The notes under the pieces were generated by a model. The model was not told the DNA's origin. It saw nothing but the letters and a program-made list of their open reading frames with translations, and ran no database searches. Made by a program: the position numbers and the translations under genes. A stretch of DNA of 64,000 bases, taken from positions 62,001 to 126,000 of the forward strand of contig NZ_JAAVLW010000002.1 in the NCBI RefSeq assembly GCF_013114835.1, in the 5' to 3' direction. This stretch comes from Bradyrhizobium archetypum. GTDB taxonomy: Bacteria > Pseudomonadota > Alphaproteobacteria > Rhizobiales > Xanthobacteraceae. Position 1 is the first letter of the stretch; every line of letters begins with the position of its first letter. Positions 26,030 through 34,079 of the stretch are shown here, piece after piece.

Positions 26030-29000
26030 ACGCCCCGGTGACCATTCCCGGTTATGCCGAGATCGGCATCACCACCAATTTCTCGTTTCTGCGTGGCGGC
26101 TCCGATCCGCGCGCCTATGTGCATCAGGCAAGCGAACTCGGTATCCCTGCGATCGGCATCGCCGACCACAACACGCTGGCCGGCGTGGTGCGCGCCTACA
26201 AGGAGCTCGACAATCCCGAGGTCAAGCACGAGCCAAAGCTCCTGATCGGGGCGCGGATCGTCTTCATCGACGGCACGCCCGACATCCTGGTCTATCCGCG
26301 CGACCGCGCCGCTTACGGCCGGCTCTGCCAATTGCTGACCCGTGGCAAGCGCGGTGACGACATCACGCGGATCGAGAAGGGCGAGTGCCATCTGAGGTTC
26401 GCTGATCTCCTTGATTTCACCGAGGGTCAGCTTCTGGTGCTTTCCCTGCCGCACCGCTTCGACGCGGAAGGCGCGCAGAAAATTCTCGAACGCCTGAAAA
26501 ATTCCAAGGCTGATGGCGTCTGGCTCGCCGCAAGTCTGCTTTACCGCGGCGACGACCGGCGTCGCCTCTCGCGGCTGCATCGCATCGCGCTAACAGCAAA
26601 AATCCCGCTGCTTGCGACCAATGAGGTGCTGTACCACCATCCCGCCCGCCGCCGGCTGCAGGACGTGCTGACCTGCATCCGGGAGAAGACCACCATCGAT
26701 GCGATCGGCCGGCGGCTCGAGGCCAATGCCGAGCGCTACCTGAAGCCGGCCCATGAAATGGCGCGGCTGTTTCGCGATTTGCCTGAGGCAATCACCGAAA
26801 CCATGCGCTTTGCTTCTCGCATTTCATTTTCGCTCGACCAGCTCAAATACCAGTATCCGGACGAGCCGGTGCCGCCGGGCAAGACCGCGCAGGAGCACCT
26901 CGAAGACCTCACCTGGGCCGGCGTCGACAAATATTTCGGCGGCGTGATCAGCGAGACGCTGCGCGCCACCTTGCGCAAGGAGCTCGATCTGATCGCCGAA
27001 TTGAAATACGCGCATTACTTCCTGACCGTGCACGATATCGTCCACTACGCGCGCAGCCAGCACATCCTCTGCCAGGGGCGGGGCTCGGCGGCGAACTCCG
27101 CCGTCTGCTACGTGCTCGGCATCACCTCGGTCGATCCGACCAAGGTCGATCTGTTGTTCGAACGCTTCATCTCCAAGGAACGGCTGGAGCCGCCCGATAT
27201 CGACGTCGATTTCGAGCATTCGCGGCGCGAGGAGGTGATGCAATATGTCTACCGCCGCTACGGCCGCCATCGCGCCGCGATCATTGCCACCGTCATCCAT
27301 TACCGTCCGCGCAGCGCGATCCGCGATGTCGGCAAGGCTCTGGGGCTGACGGAAGACGTCACCGCGGCGCTCGCCGATACCGTGTGGGGAAGCTGGGGCA
27401 AGGGCCTCAACGAGATGCAGATCCGCCAGGCCGGGCTCGATCCGCAAAATGCAATGGTCGAGCTCGCCGTCGAACTGGCCACCGAATTGATCGAATTCCC
27501 CCGCCATCTGTCGCAGCATGTCGGCGGCTATGTGCTGACGCAGGATCGGCTCGACACCTATGTGCCGATCGGCAACGCAGCGATGGACGATCGCACCTTC
27601 ATCGAATGGGACAAGGACGACGTCGATGCGCTCAGTATGATGAAGGTCGACGTGCTGGCGCTGGGCATGCTGACCTGCATCCGCAAATGCTTCGACCTGA
27701 TCGCCGACCACAAGGGCGAGCGCTGGGAGCTCGCCACCGTCCCGCAGGATGAGAAACCGGTTTACGACATGCTGTGTCGCGGGGAATCGCTCGGCGTGTT
27801 CCAGGTCGAAAGCCGCGCGCAAATGAACATGCTGCCGCGGCTGAAGCCGCGCACCTTCTACGATCTCGTCATTGAAGTGGCGATCGTGCGTCCCGGCCCG
27901 ATCCAGGGCGACATGGTGCATCCGTATCTGCGGCGGCGGAACGGCCAGGAAAAGGTCAGCTACCCGTCGCCGGCGCCCGACCAGGGCCCGGCCGATGAAT
28001 TGTATCGCGTGCTGCACAAGACGCTCGGCGTGCCCCTGTTCCAGGAACAGGCGATGCGGATCGCAATCGAGGCGGCCAAGTTCACATCCGAAGAGGCCAA
28101 CGGCCTGCGCCGTTCGATGGCGACGTTCCGCAACCTCGGTACCATCGGCACGTACGAGAGCAAGCTGATCGGCAACATGGTCGCGCGCGGCTACGATCCT
28201 GAATTCGCCAAAAGCTGCTTTGACCAGATCAAGGGGTTTGGCTCTTACGGCTTTCCGGAAAGCCACGCCGCAAGCTTTGCGCAACTCGTCTATATCTCGT
28301 CATGGCTGAAACATTGGCATCCCGACGCCTTCTGCTGCGGCCTGCTCAATTCGCAACCGATGGGCTTCTATGCCCCAGCGCAGATCGTCGGCGACGCCCG
28401 CAAGAACGGCGTCGAGGTCCGCGAGATCGACGTGTCCTTTAGCTTTGCCCAGAACACGCTGGAGGAGGGTGAGGGGAAGTACTGCGCCGTGCGCCTCGGC
28501 TTCCGCCAGATCGACGGCTTTCACTGGCTCGATGAGGATGAGGAGCGGTTGAAAGGAATGCAGATATCGTTTCGGGATGCGTTAAAGCCAGAAGTCTCCT
28601 TGGCCAGCCGCACGGGGACAGTGCTCCCTCTCCCGCTTGCGGGGGAGGGTTGGGGTGGGGGTGCCTCCACGAGTCACGCGGCTCGTATGGAGAGAGCCCC
28701 CACCCGGATCGCATCTATCGATGCGATCCGACCTCCCCCGCAAGCGGGAGAGGTGAGGGGTGCCCGTGGATCAGCCACTGTGGAAACAAAAGACTGGGCC
28801 GATCGCATCGTCGCCGCGCGCAACCGCCGTCCCTTCACCTCGCTGGAGGAGTTCGCGCGCGACACCGGCCTGCCCAAGCGCGCGCTGATCCTGCTCGCCG
28901 ACGCCGACGCCTTCCGCTCGATCGGGCTCGACCGCCGCGCGGCGCTGTGGGCGGTGCGGCGGCTGCCCGACGACGTGCCGCTGCCGCTGTTTCAGGCCGC

Positions 29001-29604
29001 GGTCGCCCGCGAGCAGCCCGACGAGAATGCCAAGCCGCTGCCGGAGATGCCGCTGCCGGAGCAGGTGGTCGCCGACTACCAGACAGTCCGGCTATCGCTG
29101 AAGGGCCACCCGATGGAATTCTTGCGCGAGCGGTTTACCAAAGAGCGCGTCGTCGCCTGCAGGGACGTCAACCATAAGAACGAGAAGCGCCGCGTCCGCT
29201 GTGCCGGCGTGGTGCTGGTGCGGCAGCGTCCGGGCAGCGCCAAGGGCGTCGTCTTCATGACTCTGGAGGACGAGACCGGCATCGCTAATATCGTGGTGTG
29301 GCCCAAGGTGATGGAGCAGTACCGGAAAGAGGTGATGGGCGCGCGCCTAATCCTGGTCGAGGGCTATATCCAGAGCAGCCCGGAGAACGTGACGCATCTG
29401 GTGGCGCAACGGATGTTCGACCGCTCCCACGACCTGATCGGCCTCGCCAATGAGGCGCTGAGCCGCAAGCATCCGGTGCCCGCAGGGCCTGCGCTGGCCG
29501 AGCCGCTCAACGATGATCGCCGCGATCATATTGAGACGCCCGCACAGAAAATCCGCCACCCGCGCGACGTCCGGATATTGCCGCCGTCACGGGATTTTCA
29601 TTAG
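26026..29604 (+). CDS. dnaE2: Error-prone DNA polymerase III alpha subunit DnaE2
   Basis: 1192 aa from the ATG at 26026, coupled to imuB by ATGA. DnaE2 is the catalytic polymerase of the damage-induced mutasome. An N-terminal PHP domain is seen (GITTNFSFLRGGSDP, GIADHNTLAGV). Polymerase aspartates are in PPDIDVDFEHSRREE and SMMKVDVLALGMLT, the helix-hairpin region in GFGSYGFPESHAASFA, and a C-terminal OB fold in KGVVFMTLEDETGIANIVVW. Residues 867-911 are an in-frame copy of the palindromic element found in imuB, in a linker between QISFRDAL and KDWADRIVAARNRRPF. The rest is normal for the family. Confidence 0.96.
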   Translation: MNAPVTIPGYAEIGITTNFSFLRGGSDPRAYVHQASELGIPAIGIADHNTLAGVVRAYKELDNPEVKHEPKLLIGARIVFIDGTPDILVYPRDRAAYGRLCQLLTRGKRGDDITRIEKGECHLRFADLLDFTEGQLLVLSLPHRFDAEGAQKILERLKNSKADGVWLAASLLYRGDDRRRLSRLHRIALTAKIPLLATNEVLYHHPARRRLQDVLTCIREKTTIDAIGRRLEANAERYLKPAHEMARLFRDLPEAITETMRFASRISFSLDQLKYQYPDEPVPPGKTAQEHLEDLTWAGVDKYFGGVISETLRATLRKELDLIAELKYAHYFLTVHDIVHYARSQHILCQGRGSAANSAVCYVLGITSVDPTKVDLLFERFISKERLEPPDIDVDFEHSRREEVMQYVYRRYGRHRAAIIATVIHYRPRSAIRDVGKALGLTEDVTAALADTVWGSWGKGLNEMQIRQAGLDPQNAMVELAVELATELIEFPRHLSQHVGGYVLTQDRLDTYVPIGNAAMDDRTFIEWDKDDVDALSMMKVDVLALGMLTCIRKCFDLIADHKGERWELATVPQDEKPVYDMLCRGESLGVFQVESRAQMNMLPRLKPRTFYDLVIEVAIVRPGPIQGDMVHPYLRRRNGQEKVSYPSPAPDQGPADELYRVLHKTLGVPLFQEQAMRIAIEAAKFTSEEANGLRRSMATFRNLGTIGTYESKLIGNMVARGYDPEFAKSCFDQIKGFGSYGFPESHAASFAQLVYISSWLKHWHPDAFCCGLLNSQPMGFYAPAQIVGDARKNGVEVREIDVSFSFAQNTLEEGEGKYCAVRLGFRQIDGFHWLDEDEERLKGMQISFRDALKPEVSLASRTGTVLPLPLAGEGWGGGASTSHAARMERAPTRIASIDAIRPPPQAGEVRGARGSATVETKDWADRIVAARNRRPFTSLEEFARDTGLPKRALILLADADAFRSIGLDRRAALWAVRRLPDDVPLPLFQAAVAREQPDENAKPLPEMPLPEQVVADYQTVRLSLKGHPMEFLRERFTKERVVACRDVNHKNEKRRVRCAGVVLVRQRPGSAKGVVFMTLEDETGIANIVVWPKVMEQYRKEVMGARLILVEGYIQSSPENVTHLVAQRMFDRSHDLIGLANEALSRKHPVPAGPALAEPLNDDRRDHIETPAQKIRHPRDVRILPPSRDFH
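28624..28756 (+). repeat. 133-nt palindromic element inserted in dnaE2
   Basis: Same orientation, length and reading frame as the imuB copy, encoding LPLPLAGEGWGGG...ERAPTRI...RPPPQAGEV. Inner arms include GATCGCATC / GATGCGATC and the outer arms pair CTCTCCCGCTTGCGGG with CCCGCAAGCGGGAGAG. The reading frame stays open throughout. Confidence 0.9.
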
Positions 29605-29670
29605 AGCGTTTTCAAGCGAAGTGGACACCGGTTCGCGTCAAGAAAATGCGTCAAAACAAGAATCTAGAGC
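29602..29670. repeat. Bradyrhizobium-type intergenic repeat after dnaE2
   Basis: TAGAGCGTTTTCAAGCGAAG...ACCGGTTCGCGTCAAGAAAA...CAAGAATCTAGAGC matches a repeat I recognise as common in alphaproteobacterial intergenic regions. It starts within the dnaE2 stop codon. Recognition is from memory and was not searched. Confidence 0.6.
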
Positions 29671-29692
29671 CCGCCGATCCCTTGCTTTCGGC

Positions 29693-29908
29693 CTACCAGT
29701 AGATCAATCCACTTGTCGCCGTTCCGGCTCCACTTCTCGTAAACATAGCTGCGAACCGCTGCTTTTCGGCGCAATGCGCAGCCAGAGCATCGTAGAACTT
29801 TGCCTCCATGAAAGGGACGTGTTCCTTGCTGGCGGATGCCGCATCAGCAGTCGCTGATATCAGCGCACTGATCTGGCGTATCAGCAGATCGTCTGTCGAT
29901 AGCTGCAT
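29693..29908 (-). CDS. Small hypothetical protein (71 aa)
   Basis: 71 aa, preceded by a very strong ribosome-binding site (GGAGGAGGAGG just before the ATG at 29908). Sequence: MQLSTDDLLIRQISALIS then an alanine-rich stretch, then EAKFYDALAAHCAEKQRFAAMF. It is mostly predicted helix with no signal peptide. No family recognised. The ribosome-binding site is the main support. It lies between dnaE2 and a membrane-protein gene, with no clear operon partner. Confidence 0.6.
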   Translation of the reverse strand: MQLSTDDLLIRQISALISATADAASASKEHVPFMEAKFYDALAAHCAEKQRFAAMFTRSGAGTATSGLIYW

Positions 29909-30096
29909 AACCTCCTCCTCCGATCACGCTTCAGACCAGATGAGATTCCTGATTTCGGTTTACCGCAAGTCAGAAAACCAGCGGAACCGTAGAGGCTGGC
30001 CGCGACAGATTGCCCGCGCCTCACTGAGCGTTACGGAGAAAGGGTCAATCTCCGGCTCTCCTGCACGACGGCGCAAAGTTTCAGGAGAGGCTGGTG

Positions 30097-31017
30097 TTAC
30101 CGCGGGCTGCCGGCGATCGGCGCGCTCGATGCTCTGCTCGTGATCGCAGCCTGCGTGCGGTATTGCGGCAGATGATGCTCGAGCGAGTAAAACACGCACA
30201 GCGCCAGGCTGGACCAGACCGCCAGGCTGAAATAAAGCGCCATCCAGGTCATCTCTTCCTTCCATTCGGCGATATCATGCGTCACGACCCAGCGCGTGCT
30301 GACATCGCGCAGGCCCTCGCGCGGCGTCAGACGCTTGTCTCCATCAGCATCTCCGGTCCGCCAGCGCTTGAAATACATCGGGACGTCGATCGTCATGAGA
30401 AATGCCAGAAAGCATGCAATGCCCCCGATGGCGACGATGAGGATTACGCGAACGACACCGTTGAATTCCGGAAGCAGGCGGCAAAGCGCGACGCCGATGG
30501 CGAAGAAGGCAACTGCCCACAGCGAATTCTCGATCGCATTGCCGAGATAGTTTCGGGTCAGCACCGCATACCATGACAGACATTCCGCGATCAGGATCAG
30601 CGGCACGATTATCCACGCAACGTTCAGGACCGTATCCGCGCCGGTCATCGTGCCGAGATGGTGGAGGATGATCGCCCACTGGACGACGAAGCAGACCTCG
30701 GCAACGGTCGCCACGGAACGTCCGACCATGACGCTCGACAGCCAGGTGTCGACCAAGCAGATCCGCTGCACATCCGCGCGTGGCAGAAACGACCTGAAGG
30801 CGCAGCCGAACACATAGGCCGCGCAGAACAGCAGCATGATTCCGATACTGGATGCGCCGCTGCTGCCAGCATTGCCGGACTGGACGGGAAGCTCGCGGTA
30901 CAGCACGAACCAGGCGGCGATATTGACGCCGCTCACCACCGTCAACAGGCCCCACCACCAGGACACGGGATTCGACCAGGCCAGGGAACCTGACCGCGCC
31001 TGCCATTCCAAGCTCAT
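30097..31017 (-). CDS. Multi-spanning membrane protein of unknown function
   Basis: 306 aa from the ATG at 31017 (MSLEWQARSGSL) behind GGCGGAGCGG. An in-frame ATG at 31068 overlaps a palindrome and is less likely. About seven to eight hydrophobic segments are evident, for example WWWGLLTVVSGVNIAAWFVL, GIMLLFCAAYVFGCAF, VLNVAWIIVPLILIAE, VILIVAIGGIACFLAFLM and WMALYFSLAVWSSLALCVFY. A charged loop (KRWRTGDADGDKRLTPREGL) precedes the last helices and contains DADGDKR, reminiscent of an EF-hand-like loop. I do not recognise the family. Confidence 0.8.
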   Translation of the reverse strand: MSLEWQARSGSLAWSNPVSWWWGLLTVVSGVNIAAWFVLYRELPVQSGNAGSSGASSIGIMLLFCAAYVFGCAFRSFLPRADVQRICLVDTWLSSVMVGRSVATVAEVCFVVQWAIILHHLGTMTGADTVLNVAWIIVPLILIAECLSWYAVLTRNYLGNAIENSLWAVAFFAIGVALCRLLPEFNGVVRVILIVAIGGIACFLAFLMTIDVPMYFKRWRTGDADGDKRLTPREGLRDVSTRWVVTHDIAEWKEEMTWMALYFSLAVWSSLALCVFYSLEHHLPQYRTQAAITSRASSAPIAGSPR

Positions 31018-31047
31018 CCGCCGCTCCGCCGTAATCGAACTGACATC

Positions 31048-31067
31048 TGACTGTAATAATACAGTCA
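31048..31067. promoter_or_regulatory. 20-bp palindrome, candidate repressor operator
   Basis: TGACTGTA (31048-31055), 4-base spacer ATAA, TACAGTCA (31060-31067): perfect 8-bp arms, typical of TetR- or GntR-type operators. On the - strand a TTGACG hexamer (31075-31070) lies just upstream, so the palindrome covers the likely promoter of the membrane-protein gene starting at 31017. No regulator gene is adjacent. Confidence 0.6.
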
Positions 31068-31195
31068 TACGTCAAGGCCAATCACGACAAGAGTAGGGCG
31101 GCGGACAAGGGGATTATGACAGCCGGGCCGATTGAGCCCATTGAGCCCGCGACTTCAGAGGTACAGGCGATTAAGCGAGGCCTTGCCGCGAATTC

Positions 31196-31227
31196 GTCAT
31201 GCCCGGGCTCGTCCCGGCCATCACGAC
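31196..31227. repeat. Short GTCATGCCCGGG-type intergenic palindrome
   Basis: GTCATGCCCGGGCTCGTCCC followed by GGCCATCACGAC. It is one member of the common GTCATGCCCGGGC repeat class in Bradyrhizobium intergenic DNA, in the gap before the PilZ gene. Confidence 0.5.
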
Positions 31228-31258
31228 AAAATAAAGCCAACTCAGAGCGGTCAGACTC

Positions 31259-31540
31259 TCAAGACAAGAACTTCACGCCATAGGTCTTGCCGCGGCGCCA
31301 GACTACTTCGCACGATTGGCGCGTCGAGTGTTCGGGCACCAGCGCCAATTCAAAACTGTCCCTGACATCGAACGCCGCGTCAGTCGCGATCTTGGCCCCG
31401 CCGGGCGAGACGTCCAGCACGACGCATTCGATCTTGGTCATCCCATTGTCGATCGTCATCCATGTTGGCCGTTTGCGCAGTTGGCGACGTGGTTCGCGCT
31501 GCACTTTTGTCCTTTGCTCGTCGACAATCATCGTGGTCAT
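31259..31540 (-). CDS. PilZ domain protein (candidate c-di-GMP receptor)
   Basis: 93 aa, a single PilZ domain. The arginine motif is seen as REPRRQLRKRP (residues 16-26) and the D/NxSxxG motif as DVSPGGAKI (about residues 43-51). Together these bind cyclic di-GMP in known PilZ proteins. The end, VVWRRGKTYGVKFLS, is the usual last strand. Its partner protein cannot be told from the neighbours. A diguanylate cyclase gene is in the same window at 55670-56818 but is not linked. Confidence 0.88.
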   Translation of the reverse strand: MTTMIVDEQRTKVQREPRRQLRKRPTWMTIDNGMTKIECVVLDVSPGGAKIATDAAFDVRDSFELALVPEHSTRQSCEVVWRRGKTYGVKFLS

Positions 31541-31856
31541 CCGTCATTAGACCCAGTCGGCCGGGTCATCGAAGCGGGCGCCACTGTGAAGGTAACTTCG
31601 TAAAGTTCCCTTAGCTTTTCGATTCAAATTGACCGGTTTAGGTCGCGAGTTGCAAGCCGAGTTCGCGCAACCAGCCGCGGCTGGCAGCGCGTTGGGGAAA
31701 TCCATTACTGTTTTCGCGACCGCAGCAAACCGGCGCGGCATGCGCACGCGCAAAGCGAGTTTCAACCATGCCGAAAAACGCCTAGTGTTGATGTCAGCCG
31801 GGCAACGCCAGGGAAGGCCCGGCGCAACATAATCAATACCCCTTGGGGAGGAAGAC
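31541..31856. other. 316-base gap between PilZ and the heme-binding-like gene
   Basis: No gene or recognisable RNA is seen. Short open frames here lack ribosome-binding sites and family sequence. The last 15 bases hold the GGGGAGGAAG ribosome-binding site of the next gene. Confidence 0.5.
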
Positions 31857-32392
31857 ATGCGTCAGAATACTTTGGCGATCCTTGCAGCGTGCGCGGCCGT
31901 GGCGTTCTACGGCGCGGCTCGTGCCCAACAGCCAGCAGCCACGCCGGCGACGGTGCCGGACCAGATGCCGTTCGACATCCCTATGGAAATTCGATCACCG
32001 CCGATCGCGCTGCCGACGTCGTGAAGGCGGTCGTCGCCGAAGCGACGAAATCTCCCCGCAACTGGAAGCTCGCGATCTCCGTCGTCGATACACATGGCGA
32101 TCTGGTTTATTTCTACAAGATGGACAACACGCAGCAGGCGTCGGTGACGATCTCGCAGAACAAAGCCCGCACCGCGGCGCGCTATCGGCGCCCGACGCAG
32201 ATCTTCAACAACGCGATGCAGACGCCTGCGGGAGCCTATATCGCCACGCTGGAGGCGCCTTCCCCGGCCGCATCTCCCGGCGGCTTCCCGCTTGTCGAGG
32301 GCGGCAAGATCATCGGCGCGGTCGGTTGCAGCGGCGCGACCGGCGACCAGGATGGTGTGGCATGCAAGGCCGGCGCTGATACGATCAAGTAG
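31857..32392 (+). pseudogene. Frameshifted secreted GlcG/HbpS-family (DUF336) heme-binding-like protein
   Basis: An excellent ribosome-binding site (GGGGAGGAAG) precedes the ATG at 31857, which opens a signal peptide (MRQNTLAILAACAAVAFYGA, cleaved after ARA). The mature frame runs to ...DQMPFDIP at 31981, then shifts. The DUF336 domain continues in another frame from PYGNSITADRAADVV to ACKAGADTIK at 32392. One C missing in the CCC run at 31979-31981 explains the break. With it restored, the protein would be about 178 aa, exported, with the usual DUF336 region (KLAISVVDTHGDLVYFYKMD, SQNKARTAARYRRPTQ). It is either a real frameshift mutation or a sequencing error. Confidence 0.85.
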
Positions 32393-32413
32393 GCGAGGCC
32401 GCGTGCTCTCTCC

Positions 32414-32450
32414 GTCATTCCGGGGCGCGCGAAGCGCGAACCCGGAATCT
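32414..32450. repeat. Short GTCATTCCGGGG-type intergenic palindrome
   Basis: ATTCCGGG and CCCGGAAT flank a GCGCGCGAAGCGCG core, giving a stable hairpin. It lies between the frameshifted gene and the convergent SDR gene and may act as a transcript end. Confidence 0.55.
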
Positions 32451-32519
32451 TGAGCCGCATCTCAGCCGTGAAATGGATTCCGGCTTCAGCCCTGCGGGCT
32501 GTTTGACGGCACCCCGTCG

Positions 32520-33290
32520 TCAAAAATTCACCCGGTTCGAGATCGCGCCGTCGACGACGAGGTTTGAGCCGGTGGTGAACGAGGACGCGGGGCTTGCCAG
32601 GAACACGGCCGCATTGGCGATTTCCTGCGGCGTTGCCATCCGGCCGGTCGGGTTGCGCGCCAGCGCATCCTGGTAGCGTTTCGGCATGTCCTGCTCGACC
32701 ATGTTCCAGATGCCGCCCTTGAAATAGACCGTGCCCGGCGACACTACGTTGACGCGGATTTTCTTGCCCGCATGTTGCCGCGCCAGCCCCTTGGCCATGT
32801 GGATCAGTGCCGCCTTGATCGGGCCGTATGAGCTGGCCGCGTCGGCCTGTGCGGCGGAAACCGATGAGATGATAATGAACGCCGCATCGCCGGTTTTGCC
32901 GCCGCTGGCCTCGAGGAAGGGCTGCGCGGCCTCGAACGCGTTGACGGCGCCGAGCACGTCGAGCCGAAAGTTTTGCTCCCAGGAGGCAGGATCGAACCCT
33001 TGCGCCATCGCGCCGGCATTGGAAAACACCATGTCGATGCTGCCGAGCTCGCGGGCCGCGTCCACTATCCAGGATTTCAGCGCGGCCGGGTCGGTGATGT
33101 CGACCGATGAGCCGGCGGCGCGCGCGCCAAGCGCTTTCAGCTCGCTAACGGTGCCCGCGACCTGATCGGCGTTGCGGGCGCAGACGGCAATACCCGAGCC
33201 TTCACCGGCAAGCGTTTCCGCAATCGCCCGCCCGATACCGCGCGTGCCGCCGAGCACGACGGCGTTTCTGCCTTTCAAGCCCAAATCCAT
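32520..33290 (-). CDS. Short-chain dehydrogenase/reductase
   Basis: 256 aa from the ATG at 33290 (MDLGLKGRNAVVLGG); the longer open frame upstream only translates repeat sequence. Classical SDR features: GGTRGIGRAIA cofactor loop (residues 14-24), NAGAM after the fourth strand, an SSVSAAQADAASSYGPIKAAL region carrying the catalytic serine, tyrosine and lysine (YGPIK), and the end VVDGAI. NAD or NADP preference and substrate are not evident. Probably monocistronic. Confidence 0.88.
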   Translation of the reverse strand: MDLGLKGRNAVVLGGTRGIGRAIAETLAGEGSGIAVCARNADQVAGTVSELKALGARAAGSSVDITDPAALKSWIVDAARELGSIDMVFSNAGAMAQGFDPASWEQNFRLDVLGAVNAFEAAQPFLEASGGKTGDAAFIIISSVSAAQADAASSYGPIKAALIHMAKGLARQHAGKKIRVNVVSPGTVYFKGGIWNMVEQDMPKRYQDALARNPTGRMATPQEIANAAVFLASPASSFTTGSNLVVDGAISNRVNF

Positions 33291-33633
33291 TTTTTGTTTT
33301 TCCTTGTTGGTCCGCAGTGCATTGTAGCGGTGAAGGTAACGCGTGAGAAAGCTCAAAGTGCGAAGGGCGCTGCGTAGGTTAGGCAAGGGCGCGATAGCGC
33401 CGTACCCACCATCCATCCGCCCACGCTGCCGGATGGGTAGGCACGCGATCGCTTTGCCCATACGCTCGGACGCCACGCGTCGCGAGATCGCAAAACTGTA
33501 TCCAGCGTCATTGCGAGCGCAGCGAAGCAATCCATCGATCCCCGCGCCGAGACATGGATTGCTTCGCTGCGCTCGCAAGGACGCGGATGGGCCGCAGCGT
33601 GTCGGATCTAGGCGGCGCGGAGGGAGAGATTAC
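33291..33633. other. 343-base repeat-rich gap
   Basis: No gene. It contains TAGGTTAGGCAAGGGCGCGA-type and GATGGGTAGGCACGCGATCG-type repeat sequence around 33370-33470, and a long perfect inverted repeat at 33511-33578 listed separately. Confidence 0.55.
33511..33578. repeat. 25-bp perfect inverted repeat
   Basis: TTGCGAGCGCAGCGAAGCAA then TCCAT (33511-33535) is exactly complementary to 33554-33578 around an 18-base loop. This is the CATTGCGAGCGCAGCGAAGC class of repeats common in Bradyrhizobium. Transcribed, it would form a very stable stem upstream of the SDR gene. Confidence 0.8.
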
Positions 33634-33921
33634 CTACTCCGGAGCAGCCCCCACGGGCGGGCCTCCGGGTGGGCTGTGCAGGAAGGTGATCGTCGCGTAG
33701 GCGCCTACCCACGAACCGAACGCGGCGAAGGCAACATACATCCAGTTCTCGGTGTAGCTGATGACGGCGTAGGAGGAAAGCAGATACCAGACGCTGCTCC
33801 AGGTCGCCGCCGGCACGCGCTTGCGTGCGACCACCGCCGAGGTGAACATGACATAGACCGCATCCGTTGCCGCGGTCGCAAGGAAAACGGCTCCCGCCGT
33901 CAAGGGATCGATGGCGGCCAT
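33634..33921 (-). CDS. Small membrane protein of unknown function
   Basis: 95 aa from the ATG at 33921, with GGAAGGAG 7 bases upstream. Three hydrophobic segments are visible: LTAGAVFLATAATDAVYVMF, SVWYLLSSYAVISYT and WMYVAFAAFGSWVGAYATIT. The C-terminus is proline/glycine-rich. No family recognised; similar short proteins are common in Bradyrhizobium. It is followed and preceded by repeat sequence. Confidence 0.7.
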   Translation of the reverse strand: MAAIDPLTAGAVFLATAATDAVYVMFTSAVVARKRVPAATWSSVWYLLSSYAVISYTENWMYVAFAAFGSWVGAYATITFLHSPPGGPPVGAAPE

Positions 33922-33945
33922 TGCAACTCCTTCCGTGGGCGAGGA

Positions 33946-34041
33946 CGTAGCCCGCATGAAGCGAAGCGCAATCCGGGAGCGGCCTGTCCGCTTGCGAGAT
34001 CGTGCTCGGATTTCGCTTGCGCTCCATCCGGGTACGTTGCG
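33946..34041. repeat. GTAGCCCGGATG-type imperfect inverted repeat
   Basis: GTAGCCCGCATGAAGCGAAG...CAATCCGGG near 33946 is the approximate complement of CGGATTTCGCTTGCGCTCCA...CCGGGTA near 34011-34038. This is another common repeat class, lying in the divergent gap between the small membrane protein and the CoA-transferase gene. Confidence 0.6.
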
Positions 34042-34079
34042 TGCGATTGAAAAGGAAACGTTACGGAAGCGACACGCCG

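Noticed and set aside
26824..28284. 486-codon antisense frame in dnaE2
   Set aside because: Same artefact; dnaE2 carries all catalytic motifs on the + strand.
33291..33578. Extended N-terminus of the SDR
   Set aside because: It translates intergenic repeat sequence; the true start MDLGLKGRNAVV is at 33290.
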